64,000 nt of DNA from Euwallacea fornicatus (taxonomy: Eukaryota; Arthropoda; Insecta; Coleoptera; Curculionidae). The DNA lies in the NCBI RefSeq assembly GCF_040115645.1, contig NW_027096088.1:86151-150150 (forward strand), written 5' to 3'. This document shows, piece after piece, positions 1 through 13,081 of the stretch. The position numbers were made by a program, and so were the translations under genes. The notes under the pieces were generated by a model, which searched no databases, had not been told where the DNA came from, and saw only the letters and a list, made by a program, of their open reading frames with translations. The stretch's first letter is position 1; each line of letters opens with the position of its first letter.

Positions 1-176
1 TGTGTTTGAGCTCATAAAGTACTATTTTTCATGGAAATTCAATAAGATGCAATCATGATGTGTTGTGACATCTTCAAAATCTCGTCGAGCTGATTAATTT
101 GATACTTTGTTTAACTATGTTGGTACTCATTTGCCGAATTTATCGAGCTTCAAAGTTTGAAAAGTCACAAAAGTTG
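1..176 (+). repeat. Reference satellite monomer (unit 1, L1/R1 type)
   Basis: Used here as the phase reference; the start at TGTGTTTGAG is arbitrary. Three short palindromes lie in it: TGAGCTCA at 7-14, AGTACT at 18-23 and ATCATGAT at 52-59. A 13-bp dyad, TTCAAA-G-TTTGAA, lies at 149-161. Four CpG sites occur at 83-84, 86-87, 135-136 and 144-145. Across the array, positions 1-9, 13-21, 44-56, 88-98, 105-114 and 147-176 are almost invariant, while 10-12, 28-43, 58-79, 99-104 and 115-139 carry nearly all the variant alleles. This unit has T43, the L1 box, a C103T change (GATACT) and the R1 box with T139. It recurs as the unit at 5,809-5,984. Confidence 0.95.
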
Positions 177-3100
177 TGTGTTTGAGCTCATAAAGTACTA
201 TTTTTCATGGAAATTCAACAAGATGCAATCATGATGTGTTGTGACATTTTAAAGATCTCGTCGAGCTGATTAATTTGACACTTTGTTTAACAATGTTGGT
301 CCTCATTTGCTGAAGTTATCGAGCTTCACAGTTTGAAAAGTCACAAAATTTGTGTGTTTGAGCACATAAAGTACTATTTGTCTTGGAAATTCAAAAAGAT
401 GCAATCATGATGTGATATGACATCTTCAAAATCTCGTCGAGCTGATTAATTTGACACTTTGTTTAACTATGTTGGTACTCATTTGCCGAATTTATCGAGC
501 TTCAAAGTTTGAAAAGTCACAAAAGTTGTGTGTTTGAGCTCATAAAGTACTATTTTTCATGGAAATTCAATAAGATGCAATCATGATGCGTTGTGACATC
601 TTCAAAATCTCGTCGAGCTGATTAATTTGACACTTTGTTTAACTATGTTGGTACTCATTTGCCGAATTTATCGAGCTTCAAAGTTTGAAAAGTCACAAAA
701 GTTGTGTGTTTGAGCTCATAAAGTACTATTTTTCATGGAAATTCAATAAGATGCAATCATGATGTGTTGTGACATCTTCAAAATCTCGTCGAGCTGATTA
801 ATTTGACACTTTGTTTAACTATGTTGGTACTCATTTGCCGAATTTATCGAGTTTCAAAGTTTGAAAAGTCACAAAAGTTGTATGTTTGGGCTCATAAAGT
901 ACTATTTTTCATGGAAATTCAATAAGATGCAATCATGATGTGTTGTGACATCTTCAAAATCTCGTCGAGCTGATTAATTTGACACTTTGTTTAACTATGT
1001 TGGTACTCATTTGCCGAATTTATCGAGCTTCAAAGTTTGAAAAGTCACAAAAGTTGTGTGTTTGGGCTCATAAAGTACTATTTTTCATGGAAATTCAATA
1101 AGATGCAATCATGATGTGTTGTGACATCTTCAAAATCTCGTCGAGCTGATTAATTTGACACTTTGTTTAACTATGTTGGTACTCATTTGCCGAATTTATC
1201 GAGCTTCAAAGTTTGAAAAGTCACAAAAGTTGTGTGTTTGAGCTCATAAAGTACTATTTTTCATGGAAATTCAATAAGATGCAATCATGATGTGTTGTGA
1301 CATCTTCAAAATCTCGTCGAGCTGATTAATTTGACACTTTGTTTAACTATGTTGGTACTCATTTGCCGAATTTATCGAGTTTCAAAGTTTGAAAAGTCAC
1401 AAAAGTTGTATGTTTGAGCTCATAAAGTACTATTTTTCATGGAAATTCAACAAGATGCAATCATGATGTGTTGTGACATCTTCAAAATCTCGTCGAGCTG
1501 ATTAATTTGACACTTTGTTTAACAAATTTGGACCTCATTTGCCGAAGTTATCGAGCTTCAAAGTTTGAAAAGTCACAAAAGTTGTGTGTTTGAGCTCATA
1601 AAGTACTATTTTTCATGGAAATTCAACAAGATGCAATCATGATGTGTTGTGACATCTTCAAAATCTCGTCTAGCTGATTAATTTGACACTTTGTTTAACT
1701 ATGTTGGTACTCATTTGCCGAATTTATCGAGCTTCAAAGTTTGAAAAGTCACAAAAGTTGTGTGTTTGAGCTCATAAAGTACTATTTTTCATGGAAATTC
1801 AATAAGATGCAATCATGATGTGTTGTGACATCTTCAAAATCTCGTCGAGCTGATTAATTTGATACTTTGTTTAACTATGTTGGTACTCATTTGCCGAATT
1901 TATCGAGCTTCAAAGTTTGAAAAGTCACAAAAGTTGTGTGTTTGAGCACATAAAGTACTATTTGTCTTGGAAATTCAAAAAGATGCAATCATGATGTGTT
2001 GTGACATGTTAAAGATCTCGTCGAGCTGATTAATTTGACACTTTGTTTAACAAATTTGGACCTCATTTGCCGAAGTTATCGAGCTTCAAAGTTTGAAAAG
2101 TCACAAAAGTTGTGTGTTTGAGCTCATAAAGTACTATTTTTCATGGAAATTCAACAAGATGCAATCATGATGTGTTGTGACATCTTCAAAATCTCGTCTA
2201 GCTGATTAATTTGACACTTTGTTTAACTATGTTGGTACTCATTTGCCGAATTTATCGAGCTTCAAAGTTTGAAAAGTCACAAAAGTTTTGTGTTTGAGCT
2301 CATAAAGTACTATTTTTCATGGAAATTCAACAAGATGCAATCATGATGTGTTGGGACATCTTCAAAATCTCGTCGAGCTGATTAATATGACACTTTGTTT
2401 AACAAATTTGGACCTCATTTGCCGAAGTTATCGAGCTTCAAAATTTGAAAAGTCACAAAAGTTGTGTGTTTGAGCACATAAAGTACTATTTGTCTTGGAA
2501 ATTCAAAAAGATGCAATCATGATGTGTTGTGACATGTTAAAGATCTCGTCGAGCTGATTAATTTGACACTTTGTTTAACAATGTTGGCACTCATTTGCCG
2601 AAGTTATCGAGCTTCAAAGTTTGAAAAGTCACAAAAGTTGTGTGTTTGAGCTCATAAAGTACTATTTTTCATGGAAATTCAACAAGATGCAATCATGATG
2701 TGTTGGGACATCTTCAAAATCTCGTCGAGCTGATTAATTTGACACTTTGTTTAACAAATTTGGACCTCATTTGCCGAAGTTATCGAGCTTCAAAGTTTGA
2801 AAAGTCACAAAAGTTGTGTGTTTGAGCACATAAAGTACTATTTGTCTTGGAAATTCAAAAAGATGCAATCATGATGTGTTGTGACATCTTCAAAATCTCG
2901 TCTAGCTGATTAATTTGACACTTTGTTTAACTATGTTGGTACTCATTTGCCGAATTTATCGAGCTTCAAAGTTTGAAAAGTCACAAAAGTTGTGTGTTTG
3001 AGCTCATAAAGTACTATTTTTCATGGAAATTCAACAAGATGCAATCATGATGTGTTGTGACATCTTCAAAATCTCGTCTAGCTGATTAATTTGACACTTT

Positions 3101-4048
3101 GTTTAACTATGTTGGTACTCATTTGCCGAATTTATCGAGCTTCAAAGTTTGAAAAGTCACAAAAGTTGTGTGTTTGAGCTCATAAAGTACTATTTTTCAT
3201 GGAAATTCAATAAGATGCAATCATGATGTGTTGTGACATGTTAAAGATCTCGTCGAGCTGATTAATTTGACACTTTGTTTAACAATGTTGGCACTCATTT
3301 GCCGAAGTTATCGAGCTTCAAAGTTTGAAAAGTCACAAAAGTTGTGTGTTTGAGCTCATAAAGTACTATTTTTCATGGAAATTCAACAACATGCAATCAT
3401 GATGTGTTGTGACATCTTCAAAATCTCGTCGAGCTGATTAATTTGACACTTTGTTTAACTATGTTGGTACTCATTTGCCGAATTTATCGAGCTTCAAAGT
3501 TTGAAAAGTCACAAAAGTTGTGTGTTTGAGCTCATAAAGTACTATTTTTTATGGAAATTCAACAAGATGCAATCATGATGTGTTGTGACATCTTCAAAAT
3601 CTCGTCTAGCTGATTAATTTGACACTTTGTTTAACTATGTTGGTACTCATTTGCCGAATTTATCGAGCTTCAAAGTTTGAAAAGTCACAAAAGTTGTGTG
3701 TTTGAGCACATAAAGTACTATTTGTCTTGGAAATTCAACAAGATGCAATCATGATGTGTTGTGACATGTTAAAGATCTCGTCGAGCTGATTAATTTGACA
3801 CTTTGTTTAACAATGTTGGCACTCATTTGCCGAAGTTATCGAGCTTCAAAGTTTGAAAAGTCACAAAAGTTGTGTGTTTGAGCTCATAAAGTACTATTTT
3901 TCATGGAAATTCAACAAGATGCAATCATGATGTGTTGTGACATCTTCAAAATCTCGTCTAGCTGATTAATTTGACACTTTGTTTAACTATGTTGGTACTC
4001 ATTTGCCGAATTTATCGAGCTTCAAAGTTTGAAAAGTCACAAAAGTTG
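1..4048. repeat. Segmental duplication A, copy 1 (5,808-bp shift, 23 monomers)
   Basis: Monomers 1-23 repeat in the same order as monomers 34-56, a shift of exactly 33 units. Rare private markers coincide: GATGTGATATG near 409, GATGCG ending at 590, TATGTTTGGG at 881, AAGTTTTG at about 2,283, GGGACATC in the units at 2,289 and 2,641, AACAACATG near 3,386, and TTTTTTATGG near 3,545. Differences from copy 2 that I noticed are a C/T in the R box of the unit at 353, a short L1+G87T patch in the unit at 2,817 (the other copy has L4 and G87), and G87T in the unit at 3,873. The left end is cut by the window edge. Confidence 0.9.
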
Positions 4049-5808
4049 TGTGTTTGAGCTCATAAAGTACTATTTTTCATGGAAATTCAATAAGATGCAA
4101 TCATGATGTGTTGCGACATCTTCAAAATCTCGTCGAGCTGATTAATTTGATACTTTGTTTAACTATGTTGGTACTCATTTGCCGAATTTATCGAGCTTCA
4201 AAGTTTGAAAAGTCACAAAAGTTGTGTGTTTGAGCACATAAAGTACTATTTGTCTTGGAAATTCAAAAAGATGCAATCATGATGTGTTGTGACATGTTAA
4301 AGATCTCGTCGAGCTGATTAATTTGACACTTTGTTTAACAATGTTGGTCCTCATTTGCTGAAGTTATCGAGCTTCACAGTTTGAAAAGTCACAAAATTTG
4401 TGTGTTTGAGCACATAAAGTACTATTTGTCTTGGAAATTCAAAAAGATGCAATCATGATGTGATATGACATCTTCAAAATCTCGTCGAGCTGATTAATTT
4501 GACACTCTGTTTAACAAATTTGGTCCTCATTTGCCGACGTTATCGACCTTCAAAGTTTGAAAAGTCACAAAATTTGTGTGTTTGAGCACATAAAGTGCTA
4601 TTTGTCTTGGAAATTCAACAAGATGCAATCATGATGTGATATGACATCTTCAAAATCTCGTCTAGCTGATTAATTTGACACTTTGTTTAACTATGTTGGT
4701 ACTCATTTGCCGAATTTATCGAGCTTCAAAGTTTGAAAAGTCACAAAAGTTGTGTGTTTGAGCACATAAAGTACCATTTGTCTGGGAAATTCAACAAGAT
4801 GCAATCATGATGTGTTGTGACATCTTCAAAATCTCGTCGAGCTGATTAATTTGATACTTTGTTTAACTATGTTGGTACTCATTTGCCGAATTTATCGAGC
4901 TTCAAAGTTTGAAAAGTCACAAAAGTTGTGTGTTTGAGCACATAAAGTACCATTTGTCTGGGAAATTCAACAAGATGCAATCATGATGTGTTGTGACATC
5001 TTCAAAATCTCGTCGAGCTGATTAATTTGATACTTTGTTTAACTATGTTGGTACTCATTTGCCGAATTTATCGAGCTTCAAAGTTTGAAAAGTCACAAAA
5101 GTTGTGTGTTTGAGCACATAAAGTACTATTTGTCTTGGAAATTCAAAAAGATGCAATCATGATGTGTTGTGACATGTTAAAGATCTCGTCGAGCTGATTA
5201 ATTTGACACTTTGTTTAACTATGTTGGTACTCATTTGCCGAATTTAGCGAGCTTCAAAGTTTGAAAAGTCACAAAAGTTGTGAGTTTGAGCTCATAAAGT
5301 ACTATTTTTCATGGAAATTCAATAAGATGCAATCATGATGTGTTGTGACATCTTCAAAATCTCGTCGAGCTGATTAATTTGACACTTTGTTTAACTATGT
5401 TGGTACTCATTTGCCGAATTTATCGAGCTTCAAAGTTTGAAAAGTCACAAAAGTTGTGTGTTTGAGCTCATAAAGTACTATTTTTCATGGAAATTCAACA
5501 AGATGCAATCATGATGTGTTGTGACATCTTCAAAATCTCGTCGAGCTGATTAATTTGACACTTTGTTTAACAAATTTGGACCTCATTTGCCGAAGTTATC
5601 GAGCTTCAAAGTTTGAAAAATCACAAAAGTTGTGTGTTTGAGCTCATAAAGTACTATTTTTCATGGAAATTCAACAAGATGCAATCATGATGTGTTGTGA
5701 CATCTTCAAAATCTCGTCTAGCTGATTAATTTGACACTTTGTTTAACTATGTTGGTACTCATTTGCCGAATTTATCGAGCTTCAAAGTTTGAAAAGTCAC
5801 AAAAGTTG

Positions 5809-8800
5809 TGTGTTTGAGCTCATAAAGTACTATTTTTCATGGAAATTCAATAAGATGCAATCATGATGTGTTGTGACATCTTCAAAATCTCGTCGAGCTG
5901 ATTAATTTGATACTTTGTTTAACTATGTTGGTACTCATTTGCCGAATTTATCGAGCTTCAAAGTTTGAAAAGTCACAAAAGTTGTGTGTTTGAGCTCATA
6001 AAGTACTATTTTTCATGGAAATTCAACAAGATGCAATCATGATGTGTTGTGACATTTTAAAGATCTCGTCGAGCTGATTAATTTGACACTTTGTTTAACA
6101 ATGTTGGTCCTCATTTGCTGAAGTTATCGAGCTTCACAGTTTGAAAAGTCACAAAATTTGTGTGTTTGAGCACATAAAGTACTATTTGTCTTGGAAATTC
6201 AAAAAGATGCAATCATGATGTGATATGACATCTTCAAAATCTCGTCGAGCTGATTAATTTGACACTTTGTTTAATTATGTTGGTACTCATTTGCCGAATT
6301 TATCGAGCTTCAAAGTTTGAAAAGTCACAAAAGTTGTGTGTTTGAGCTCATAAAGTACTATTTTTCATGGAAATTCAATAAGATGCAATCATGATGCGTT
6401 GTGACATCTTCAAAATCTCGTCGAGCTGATTAATTTGACACTTTGTTTAACTATGTTGGTACTCATTTGCCGAATTTATCGAGCTTCAAAGTTTGAAAAG
6501 TCACAAAAGTTGTGTGTTTGAGCTCATAAAGTACTATTTTTCATGGAAATTCAATAAGATGCAATCATGATGTGTTGTGACATCTTCAAAATCTCGTCGA
6601 GCTGATTAATTTGACACTTTGTTTAACTATGTTGGTACTCATTTGCCGAATTTATCGAGTTTCAAAGTTTGAAAAGTCACAAAAGTTGTATGTTTGGGCT
6701 CATAAAGTACTATTTTTCATGGAAATTCAATAAGATGCAATCATGATGTGTTGTGACATCTTCAAAATCTCGTCGAGCTGATTAATTTGACACTTTGTTT
6801 AACTATGTTGGTACTCATTTGCCGAATTTATCGAGCTTCAAAGTTTGAAAAGTCACAAAAGTTGTGTGTTTGGGCTCATAAAGTACTATTTTTCATGGAA
6901 ATTCAATAAGATGCAATCATGATGTGTTGTGACATCTTCAAAATCTCGTCGAGCTGATTAATTTGACACTTTGTTTAACTATGTTGGTACTCATTTGCCG
7001 AATTTATCGAGCTTCAAAGTTTGAAAAGTCACAAAAGTTGTGTGTTTGAGCTCATAAAGTACTATTTTTCATGGAAATTCAATAAGATGCAATCATGATG
7101 TGTTGTGACATCTTCAAAATCTCGTCGAGCTGATTAATTTGACACTTTGTTTAACTATGTTGGTACTCATTTGCCGAATTTATCGAGTTTCAAAGTTTGA
7201 AAAGTCACAAAAGTTGTATGTTTGAGCTCATAAAGTACTATTTTTCATGGAAATTCAACAAGATGCAATCATGATGTGTTGTGACATCTTCAAAATCTCG
7301 TCGAGCTGATTAATTTGACACTTTGTTTAACAAATTTGGACCTCATTTGCCGAAGTTATCGAGCTTCAAAGTTTGAAAAGTCACAAAAGTTGTGTGTTTG
7401 AGCTCATAAAGTACTATTTTTCATGGAAATTCAACAAGATGCAATCATGATGTGTTGTGACATCTTCAAAATCTCGTCTAGCTGATTAATTTGACACTTT
7501 GTTTAACTATGTTGGTACTCATTTGCCGAATTTATCGAGCTTCAAAGTTTGAAAAGTCACAAAAGTTGTGTGTTTGAGCTCATAAAGTACTATTTTTCAT
7601 GGAAATTCAATAAGATGCAATCATGATGTGTTGTGACATCTTCAAAATCTCGTCGAGCTGATTAATTTGATACTTTGTTTAACTATGTTGGTACTCATTT
7701 GCCGAATTTATCGAGCTTCAAAGTTTGAAAAGTCACAAAAGTTGTGTGTTTGAGCACATAAAGTACTATTTGTCTTGGAAATTCAAAAAGATGCAATCAT
7801 GATGTGTTGTGACATGTTAAAGATCTCGTCGAGCTGATTAATTTGACACTTTGTTTAACAAATTTGGACCTCATTTGCCGAAGTTATCGAGCTTCAAAGT
7901 TTGAAAAGTCACAAAAGTTGTGTGTTTGAGCTCATAAAGTACTATTTTTCATGGAAATTCAACAAGATGCAATCATGATGTGTTGTGACATCTTCAAAAT
8001 CTCGTCTAGCTGATTAATTTGACACTTTGTTTAACTATGTTGGTACTCATTTGCCGAATTTATCGAGCTTCAAAGTTTGAAAAGTCACAAAAGTTTTGTG
8101 TTTGAGCTCATAAAGTACTATTTTTCATGGAAATTCAACAAGATGCAATCATGATGTGTTGGGACATCTTCAAAATCTCGTCGAGCTGATTAATATGACA
8201 CTTTGTTTAACAAATTTGGACCTCATTTGCCGAAGTTATCGAGCTTCAAAATTTGAAAAGTCACAAAAGTTGTGTGTTTGAGCACATAAAGTACTATTTG
8301 TCTTGGAAATTCAAAAAGATGCAATCATGATGTGTTGTGACATGTTAAAGATCTCGTCGAGCTGATTAATTTGACACTTTGTTTAACAATGTTGGCACTC
8401 ATTTGCCGAAGTTATCGAGCTTCAAAGTTTGAAAAGTCACAAAAGTTGTGTGTTTGAGCTCATAAAGTACTATTTTTCATGGAAATTCAACAAGATGCAA
8501 TCATGATGTGTTGGGACATCTTCAAAATCTCGTCGAGCTGATTAATTTGACACTTTGTTTAACAAATTTGGACCTCATTTGCCGAAGTTATCGAGCTTCA
8601 AAGTTTGAAAAGTCACAAAAGTTGTGTGTTTGAGCACATAAAGTACTATTTGTCTTGGAAATTCAAAAAGATGCAATCATGATGTGTTGTGACATGTTAA
8701 AGATCTCGTCGAGCTGATTAATTTGACACTTTGTTTAACTATGTTGGTACTCATTTGCCGAATTTATCGAGCTTCAAAGTTTGAAAAGTCACAAAAGTTG

Positions 8801-9856
8801 TGTGTTTGAGCTCATAAAGTACTATTTTTCATGGAAATTCAACAAGATGCAATCATGATGTGTTGTGACATCTTCAAAATCTCGTCTAGCTGATTAATTT
8901 GACACTTTGTTTAACTATGTTGGTACTCATTTGCCGAATTTATCGAGCTTCAAAGTTTGAAAAGTCACAAAAGTTGTGTGTTTGAGCTCATAAAGTACTA
9001 TTTTTCATGGAAATTCAATAAGATGCAATCATGATGTGTTGTGACATGTTAAAGATCTCGTCGAGCTGATTAATTTGACACTTTGTTTAACAATGTTGGC
9101 ACTCATTTGCCGAAGTTATCGAGCTTCAAAGTTTGAAAAGTCACAAAAGTTGTGTGTTTGAGCTCATAAAGTACTATTTTTCATGGAAATTCAACAACAT
9201 GCAATCATGATGTGTTGTGACATCTTCAAAATCTCGTCGAGCTGATTAATTTGACACTTTGTTTAACTATGTTGGTACTCATTTGCCGAATTTATCGAGC
9301 TTCAAAGTTTGAAAAGTCACAAAAGTTGTGTGTTTGAGCTCATAAAGTACTATTTTTTATGGAAATTCAACAAGATGCAATCATGATGTGTTGTGACATC
9401 TTCAAAATCTCGTCTAGCTGATTAATTTGACACTTTGTTTAACTATGTTGGTACTCATTTGCCGAATTTATCGAGCTTCAAAGTTTGAAAAGTCACAAAA
9501 GTTGTGTGTTTGAGCACATAAAGTACTATTTGTCTTGGAAATTCAACAAGATGCAATCATGATGTGTTGTGACATGTTAAAGATCTCGTCGAGCTGATTA
9601 ATTTGACACTTTGTTTAACAATGTTGGCACTCATTTGCCGAAGTTATCGAGCTTCAAAGTTTGAAAAGTCACAAAAGTTGTGTGTTTGAGCTCATAAAGT
9701 ACTATTTTTCATGGAAATTCAACAAGATGCAATCATGATGTGTTGTGACATCTTCAAAATCTCGTCGAGCTGATTAATTTGACACTTTGTTTAACTATGT
9801 TGGTACTCATTTGCCGAATTTATCGAGCTTCAAAGTTTGAAAAGTCACAAAAGTTG
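5809..9856. repeat. Segmental duplication A, copy 2
   Basis: Counterpart of 1-4,048 with the same unit order and rare markers, for example GATGCG ending at 6,398, TATGTTTGGG at 6,689, AAGTTTTG near 8,091 and AACAACATG near 9,194. After 9,857 the unit types no longer correspond (C43 here against T43 with GCGACATC in the first copy). The full repeat period would be 33 monomers. Confidence 0.9.
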
Positions 9857-10384
9857 TGTGTTTGAGCTCATAAAGTACTATTTTTCATGGAAATTCAACA
9901 AGATGCAATCATGATGTGTTGTGACATCTTCAAAATCTCGTCGAGCTGATTAATTTGACACTTTGTTTAACTATGTTGGTACTCATTTGCCGAAGATATC
10001 GAGCTTCAAAATTTGAAAAGTCACAAAAGTTGTGTGTTTGAGCACATAAAGTACTATTTGTCTTGGAAATTCAAAAAGATGCAATCATGATGTGTTGTGA
10101 CATGTTAAAGATCTCGTCGAGCTGATTAATTTGACACTTTGTTTAACTATGTTGGTACTCATTTGCCGACGTTATCGACCTTCAAAGTTTGAAAAGTCAC
10201 AAAAGTTGTGTGTTTGAGCTCATAAAGTACTATTTTTCATGGAAATTCAATAAGATGCAATCATGATGTGTTGCGACATCTTCAAAATCTCGTCGAGCTG
10301 ATTAATTTGACACTTTGTTTAACTATGTTGGTACTCATTTGCCGAATTTATCGAGCTTCAGAGTTTGAAAAGTCACAAAAGTTG

Positions 10385-13024
10385 TGTGTTTGAGCTCATA
10401 AAGTACTATTTTTCATGGAAATTCAATAAGATGCAATCATGATGTGTTGCGACATCTTCAAAATCTCGTCGAGCTGATTAATTTGACACTTTGTTTAACA
10501 AATTTGGACCTCATTTGCCGAAGTTATCGAGCTTCAAAGTTTGAAAAGTCACAAAAGTTGTGTGTTTGAGCTCATAAAGTACTATTTTTCATGGAAATTC
10601 AACAAGATGCAATCATGATGTGTTGTGACATCTTCAAAATCTCGTCGAGCTGATTAATTTGACACTTTGTTTAACAAATTTGGACTTCATTTGCCGAAGT
10701 TATCGAGCTTCAAAGTTTGAAAAGTCACAAAAGTTGTGTGTTTGAGCTCATAAAGTACTATTTTTCATGGAAACTCAACAAGATGCAATCATGATGTGTT
10801 GTGACATCTTCAAAATCTCGTCGAGCTGATTAATTTGACACTTTGTTTAACAAATTTGGACCTCATTTGCCGAAGTTATCGTGCTTCAAAGTTTGAAAAG
10901 TCACAAAAGTTGTGTGTTTGAGCTCATAAAGTACTATTTTTCATGGAAATTCAACAAGATACAATCATGATGTGTTGTGACATCTTCAAAATCTCGTCGA
11001 GCTGATTAATTTGACACTTTGTTTAACAAATTTGGACTTCATTTGCCGAAGTTATCGAGCTTCAAAGTTTGAAAAGTCACAAAAGTTGTGTGTTTGAGCT
11101 CATAAAGTACTATTTTTCATGGAAACTCAACAAGATGCAATCATGATGTGTTGTGACATCTTCAAAATCTCGTCGAGCTGATTAATTTGACACTTTGTTT
11201 AACAAATTTGGACCTCATTTGCCGAAGTTATCGTGCTTCAAAGTTTGAAAAGTCACAAAAGTTTTGTGTTTGAGCTCATAAAGTACTATTTTTCATGGAA
11301 ATTCAACAAGATGCAATCATGATGTGTTGTGACATCTACAAAATCTCGTCGAGCTGATTAATTTGACACTTTGTTTAACTATGTTGGTACTTATTTGCCG
11401 AATTTATCGAGCTTCAAAGTTTGAAAAGTCACAAAAGTTGTGTGTTTGAGCTCATAAAGTACTATTTTTCATGGAAATTCAACAAGATGCAATCATGATG
11501 TGTTGTGACATCTTCAAAATCTCGTCGAGCTGATTAATTTGACACTTTGTTTAACAAATTTGGACTTCATTTGCCGAAGTTATCGAGCTTCAAAGTTTGA
11601 AAAGTCACAAAAGTTGTGTGTTTGAGCTCATAAAGTACTATTTTTCATGGAAATTCAACAAGATGCAATCATGATGTGTTGTGACATCTTCAAAATCTCG
11701 TCGAGCTGATTAATTTGACACTTTGTTTAACAAATTTGGACCTCATTTGCCGAATTTATCGAGCTTCAAAGTTTGAAAAGTCACAAAAGTTGTGTGTTTG
11801 AGCTCATAAAGTACTATTTTTCATGGAAATTCAACAAGATGCAATCATGATGTGTTGTGACATCTTCAAAATCTCGTCGAGCTGATTAATTTGACACTTT
11901 GTTTAACAAATTTGGACTTCATTTGCCGAAGTTATCGAGCTTCAAAGTTTGAAAAGTCACAAAAGTTGTGTGTTTGAGCTCATAAAGTACTATTTTTCAT
12001 GGAAATTCAACAAGATGCAATCATGATGTGTTGTGACATCTTCAAAATCTCGTCGAGCTGATTAATTTGACACTTTGTTTAACAAATTTGGTCCTCATTT
12101 GCCGAAGTTATCGAGCTTCAAAGTTTGAAAAGTCACAAAAGTTGTGTGTTTGAGCTCATAAAGTACTATTTTTCATGGAAATTCAACAAGATGCAATCAT
12201 GATGTGTTGTGACATCTTCAAAATCTCGTCGAGCTGATTAATTTGACACTTTGTTTAACAAATTTGGACCTCATTTGCCGAAGTTATCGAGCTTCAAAGT
12301 TTGAAAAGTCACAAAAGTTGTGTGTTTGAGCTCATAAAGTACTATTTTTCATGGAAATTCAACAAGATGCAATCATGATGTGTTGTGACATCTTCAAAAT
12401 CTCGTCGAGCTGATTAATGTGACACTTTGTTTAACAAATTTGGTCCTCATTTGCCGAAGTTATCGAGCTTCAAAGTTTGAAAAGTCACAAAAGTTGTGTG
12501 TTTGAGCACATAAAGTATTATTTGTCTTGGAAATTCAACAAGATGCAATCATGATGTGTTGTGACATTTTAAAGATCTCATCGAGCTGATTAATTTGACA
12601 CTTTGTTTAACAATGTTGGTCCTCATTTGCTGAAGTTATCGAGCTTCAAAGTTTGAAAAGTCACAAAAGTTGTGTGTTTGAGCACATAAAGTACTATTTT
12701 TCATGGAAATTCAACAAGATGCAATCATGATGTGTTGTGACATCTTCAAAATCTCGTCGAGCTGATTAATTTGACACTTTGTTTAACTATGTTGGTACTC
12801 ATTTGCCGAATTTATCGAGCTTCAAAGTTTGAAAAGTCACAAAAGTTGTGTGTTTGAGCTCATAAAGTACTATTTTTCATGGAAATTCAACAAGATGCAA
12901 TCATGATGTGTTGTGACATCTTCAAAATCTCGTCGAGCTGATTAATTTGACACTTTGTTTAACTATGTTGGTACTCATTTGCCGAATTTATCGAGCTTCA
13001 AAGTTTGAAAAGTCACAAAAGTTG
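10385..13024. repeat. Array domain 2: R3/R3t monomers
   Basis: Fifteen monomers, mainly C43, L1 and R3 (CAAATTTGGACC) or its ACTT form R3t, with some A146T (TATCGTGC) units. From about 12.4 kb it includes a T99G unit, then a unit with GAGCAC, ATTATTTGTC, L3, CATCG (G84A) and GCTG (C135T), and then R1 units. It shares its right part with 15.4-16.9 kb. Confidence 0.85.
10561..11264. repeat. Two copies of a 352-bp dimeric higher-order repeat
   Basis: Units at 10,561 (R3t) and 10,737 (R3, A146T, with the private GGAAACTC change) are followed by the same pair at 10,913 and 11,089. The GGAAACTC marker recurs exactly 352 bp apart. Differences between copies that I see are ATACAATC for ATGCAATC in the 10,913 unit and AAGTTTTG at the end of the second copy. 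Confidence 0.85.
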
Positions 13025-13081
13025 TGTGTTTGAGCTCATAAAGTACTATTTTTCATGGAAATTCAACAAGATGCAATCATG
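11493..13081. repeat. Segmental duplication B, copy 1 (3,872-bp shift)
   Basis: Matches 15,365-16,953 at a shift of exactly 22 monomers. The shared unit order is R3t, R3 with T139, R3t, a TCC form, R3, T99G, the GAGCAC/ATTATTT/L3/CATCG/GCTG unit, a GAGCAC R1 unit, then R1. I saw no mismatch within these limits at the marker positions checked. The match ends where this copy switches to ATGGTATG with L3. Confidence 0.88.

Larger units (their letters stand above)
1..10384. repeat. Array domain 1: R1-rich monomers, no truncated units
   Basis: Fifty-nine full-length 176-bp monomers. Most have the R1 box with T139, T43 or C43, and L1. Interspersed is a distinct class with GAGCAC (T12A), GTCTTGG (T28G+A31T), A43 and L4, often followed by CAATGTTGGCAC. 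The G87T allele (CGTCTAGC) is common here and at 13.5-15.1 kb and nearly absent elsewhere. The domain holds the 5,808-bp-shift duplication described separately. No 58-bp unit is present. Confidence 0.9.
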
